Shown in pieces: positions 62,429 through 64,000 of a stretch of 64,000 nt of DNA. Made by a program: the position numbers and the translations under genes. The number at the start of each line of letters is the position of its first letter. Position 1 is the stretch's first letter. Below the pieces are notes generated by a model. That model saw nothing but the letters and a program-made list of their open reading frames with translations, was not told the origin of the DNA and did not search any database. The stretch lies in the NCBI RefSeq assembly GCF_014648655.1, contig NZ_BMRN01000005.1, forward strand, positions 186,001 to 250,000. The letters are read 5' to 3'. The DNA comes from Streptomyces atratus (GTDB lineage Bacteria > Actinomycetota > Actinomycetes > Streptomycetales > Streptomycetaceae).

Positions 62429-63151
62429 TCACGGCGCCCCAGCGCCGCCCCCGACCGCCGCGTCCGCATCGGCGTCCGCCGCCGGGCGCCGGCCCTCGTC
62501 CGTTGCGGCTGTGTGCTCACGGGGCGCCAGCGGGGCGAGGTCCCCCGTGTCGCCGAGCCGCAGCAGGAAGGGCCGCAGCCTGGTGTAGCGGATCGCGGTG
62601 ACCGAGCAGGGGTCGGCGTGGATCCGCTGGAAGAGGTCGAGATGCATGCCGAGCGCGTCGGCGACGAGGGCCTTGATGATGTCGCCGTGCGAGCACATCA
62701 CATAGGCGGCGTCGTCGCCGTGCTCGGCCTCGATCCGCGCGTTCCAGTCCCGTACCGCGTCGACGGCGCGTGCCTGCATGGCGCGCATGGACTCGCCGCC
62801 GGGGAACGCCGCGGCCGACGGATGCTGCTGCACGACGCTCATCAGCGGTTCGTCGGTGAGTTCCGCCAGCTTGCGCCCCGACCAGTCGCCGTAGTCGCAC
62901 TCGCTGATCCGCTCCTCGGTGTGCAGCGCCAGTCCCGGCCGCGCTTCGAGCAGCGGCTGCAGGGTTTCCCGGCAGCGCTGCAGGGGGCTGCTGACTGCGG
63001 CGGCGAGGGGCAGCGCGGCCAGCCGTCCGGGCAGCGCCGCGGCCTGGGCGGCACCGCGCTCGTCGAGCGCGACACCCGGGGTGCGGCCCGCGAGCACCCC
63101 GGCCGTGTTGGCGGTGGAGCGTCCATGGCGTACGAGGATCAGGGTGGGCAT
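62429..63151 (-). CDS. Histidine phosphatase (MSMEG_4193 family)
   Basis: A 240-residue histidine phosphatase/phosphoglycerate-mutase fold enzyme (TIGR03848-like). Catalytic residues: RHG with the nucleophilic histidine (ILVRHGRSTAN), the second arginine region SSPLQRCRETL, glutamate/aspartate in ISECDYGDWSG, and the second histidine in VMCSHGDII. A disordered alanine/aspartate tail follows. Start ATG 63151 lies 7 bases after a TACGCT -10-like box, so the mRNA is probably leaderless. It heads the phosphatase-DUF3090-kinase-like-mshC gene order. Substrate unknown; see findings. Confidence 0.88.
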   Translation of the reverse strand: MPTLILVRHGRSTANTAGVLAGRTPGVALDERGAAQAAALPGRLAALPLAAAVSSPLQRCRETLQPLLEARPGLALHTEERISECDYGDWSGRKLAELTDEPLMSVVQQHPSAAAFPGGESMRAMQARAVDAVRDWNARIEAEHGDDAAYVMCSHGDIIKALVADALGMHLDLFQRIHADPCSVTAIRYTRLRPFLLRLGDTGDLAPLAPREHTAATDEGRRPAADADADAAVGGGAGAP

Positions 63152-63210
63152 ACGGGCCAGCGTAGGCCGCTGCCGCCGGTGAGGTGCGCCGGGGACCGGA
63201 GCAGGGAAGA

Positions 63211-64000
63211 ATGCACGCCGTGATTGTGGACAGTGCGATCTACCGGGGTGGGCGTCGTACCGAAGGCCCCGCCGATCTCTCCGATGCCCTCGCGGAGGCA
63301 CGTGCCACTGGGGACGCGTTTCTCTGGATCGGTCTGCACGAGCCGACGGAGAAGGAATTCGAGCTCGTCAGCAGCGAGTTCGGACTCCACCCGCTGGCCG
63401 TGGAGGACGCCTTGAGCGCGCACCAACGGCCCAAACTGGAGGTGTACGACGACTCGCTCTTCGCGGTCATCAAGCCGGTGGTGTATGAGCATCTGAGCGA
63501 CACGGTCACCACCGACGAGCTGATGGCCTTCATCGGCGATTCGTTCGTCGTGACGGTCCGGCACGGGGAGGGCGCCCCGCTCGCCGCGGTACGCCGTCGT
63601 CTGGAGTCCGAGCCGGAGGTTCTCAAGCACGGGCCGACCGCGGTGCTGTACGCGATCAGCGACGCCGTCGTCGACCACTACATCGAGGTGGCGGGCGAGC
63701 TCCAGGTCGACCTGGAGGAGCTGGAGACCGAGGTGTTCGCGCCGACCGGCGCCGTGGACACCAAGAACACCGCGTCCCGCATCTACACCTTCAAGCGGCA
63801 GATCATGGAGTTCCGCCGTGCCACTGGTCCGCTGAGCGCCCCCATGGCCCGGCTGGCGAGCGCGGAGGTGCCGTTCGTCCACGAACACTCGCAGCCGTTC
63901 TTCCGCGACGTGAGCGACCATCTGACGCGCGCCAACGAGTACGTGGAGGGGCTGGACAGGCTGCTCTCCGACATCCTCTCGGCGCAGCTGGCCCAGGTGG
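63211..64000 (+). CDS. CorA-family divalent metal transporter, 3' end outside the window
   Basis: At least 263 residues of a CorA-like magnesium/cobalt transporter. The cytoplasmic domain is visible: FLWIGLHEPTEKEFELV, HPLAVEDALSAHQRPKLEVYDD, the helix VLYAISDAVVDHYIEVAGELQVDLEELETEVF and the long stalk helix. The membrane helices and GMN signature lie beyond the right edge. Start is either ATG 63211 (GGAG 9 bases before) or GTG 63220 (GGGAAG 10 bases before), the latter matching the common family N-terminus. It is divergent from the phosphatase gene. Confidence 0.88.
   Translation, partial: MHAVIVDSAIYRGGRRTEGPADLSDALAEARATGDAFLWIGLHEPTEKEFELVSSEFGLHPLAVEDALSAHQRPKLEVYDDSLFAVIKPVVYEHLSDTVTTDELMAFIGDSFVVTVRHGEGAPLAAVRRRLESEPEVLKHGPTAVLYAISDAVVDHYIEVAGELQVDLEELETEVFAPTGAVDTKNTASRIYTFKRQIMEFRRATGPLSAPMARLASAEVPFVHEHSQPFFRDVSDHLTRANEYVEGLDRLLSDILSAQLAQV

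Overview
The window is chromosomal DNA of a Streptomyces-type actinomycete. Evidence: very high GC with G/C-rich third codon positions, frequent GTG starts, ATGA gene overlaps, Pup-proteasome and mycothiol genes, the gylR-glpF-glpK-glpD glycerol operon, and short intergenic repeats of a kind common in Streptomyces. From about 10.8 kb rightwards the gene order matches the conserved core block known from S. coelicolor (helY-like helicase, tatC/tatA, pafC/pafB, FKBPs, pafA, prcA/prcB, pup, dop, arc, trmI, recB-like, metH, gylR-glpFKD, mshC) and, more loosely, the Rv2092c-Rv2130c region of M. tuberculosis. No tRNA, rRNA, CRISPR array, transposase or phage gene was seen.

Left accessory part (1-10.8 kb). 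A cut membrane-protein gene and an ABA4-like membrane protein come first, then a broken ABC permease beside its probable PadR regulator. Next is a SigK/RskA-type sigma/anti-sigma pair followed by a photolyase, a membrane molybdopterin oxidoreductase and a fasciclin lipoprotein. That set recalls the mycobacterial SigK-MPT70/83 regulon, and two promoters share one exact motif. An ADP-ribosylglycohydrolase and an SPW membrane protein follow, then about 690 bp of gene debris (a DUF917 tail fused back to back with an SsuD-like head).

Proteasome and DNA-damage block (10.8-34.5 kb). It holds the helicase, lipid kinase, Tat genes, the PafB/PafC transcription factor pair, FKBPs, an MFS-pafA operon with a divergent LacI regulator, prcBA, a decayed endonuclease VII gene, pup, dop, arc, a ferredoxin, trmI, an M50 protease and a RecB-like nuclease. 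The helicase and nuclease genes both carry promoters of the PafBC type, so the regulator and two likely targets lie in one window.

Metabolic block (34.5-56.3 kb). It contains an orphan response regulator, a peptide-binding lipoprotein, a HAD phosphatase, metH, the glycerol operon with shared GylR-like sites, a flavin oxidoreductase, and a FadR-type regulator followed by a convergent L-fuconate-type operon (dehydratase, SDR, RbsBAC-like transporter). The regulator and the operon carry related operator sequences. A PAC2 protein ends the block.

Right end (56.3-64 kb). A secreted GH31 glycosidase is followed by mshC and three conserved actinobacterial genes of unsettled role (SCO1664-family kinase-like protein, DUF3090, histidine phosphatase), then a CorA transporter cut by the window edge. 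The phosphatase next to mshC is worth testing as the missing mycothiol-pathway phosphatase.
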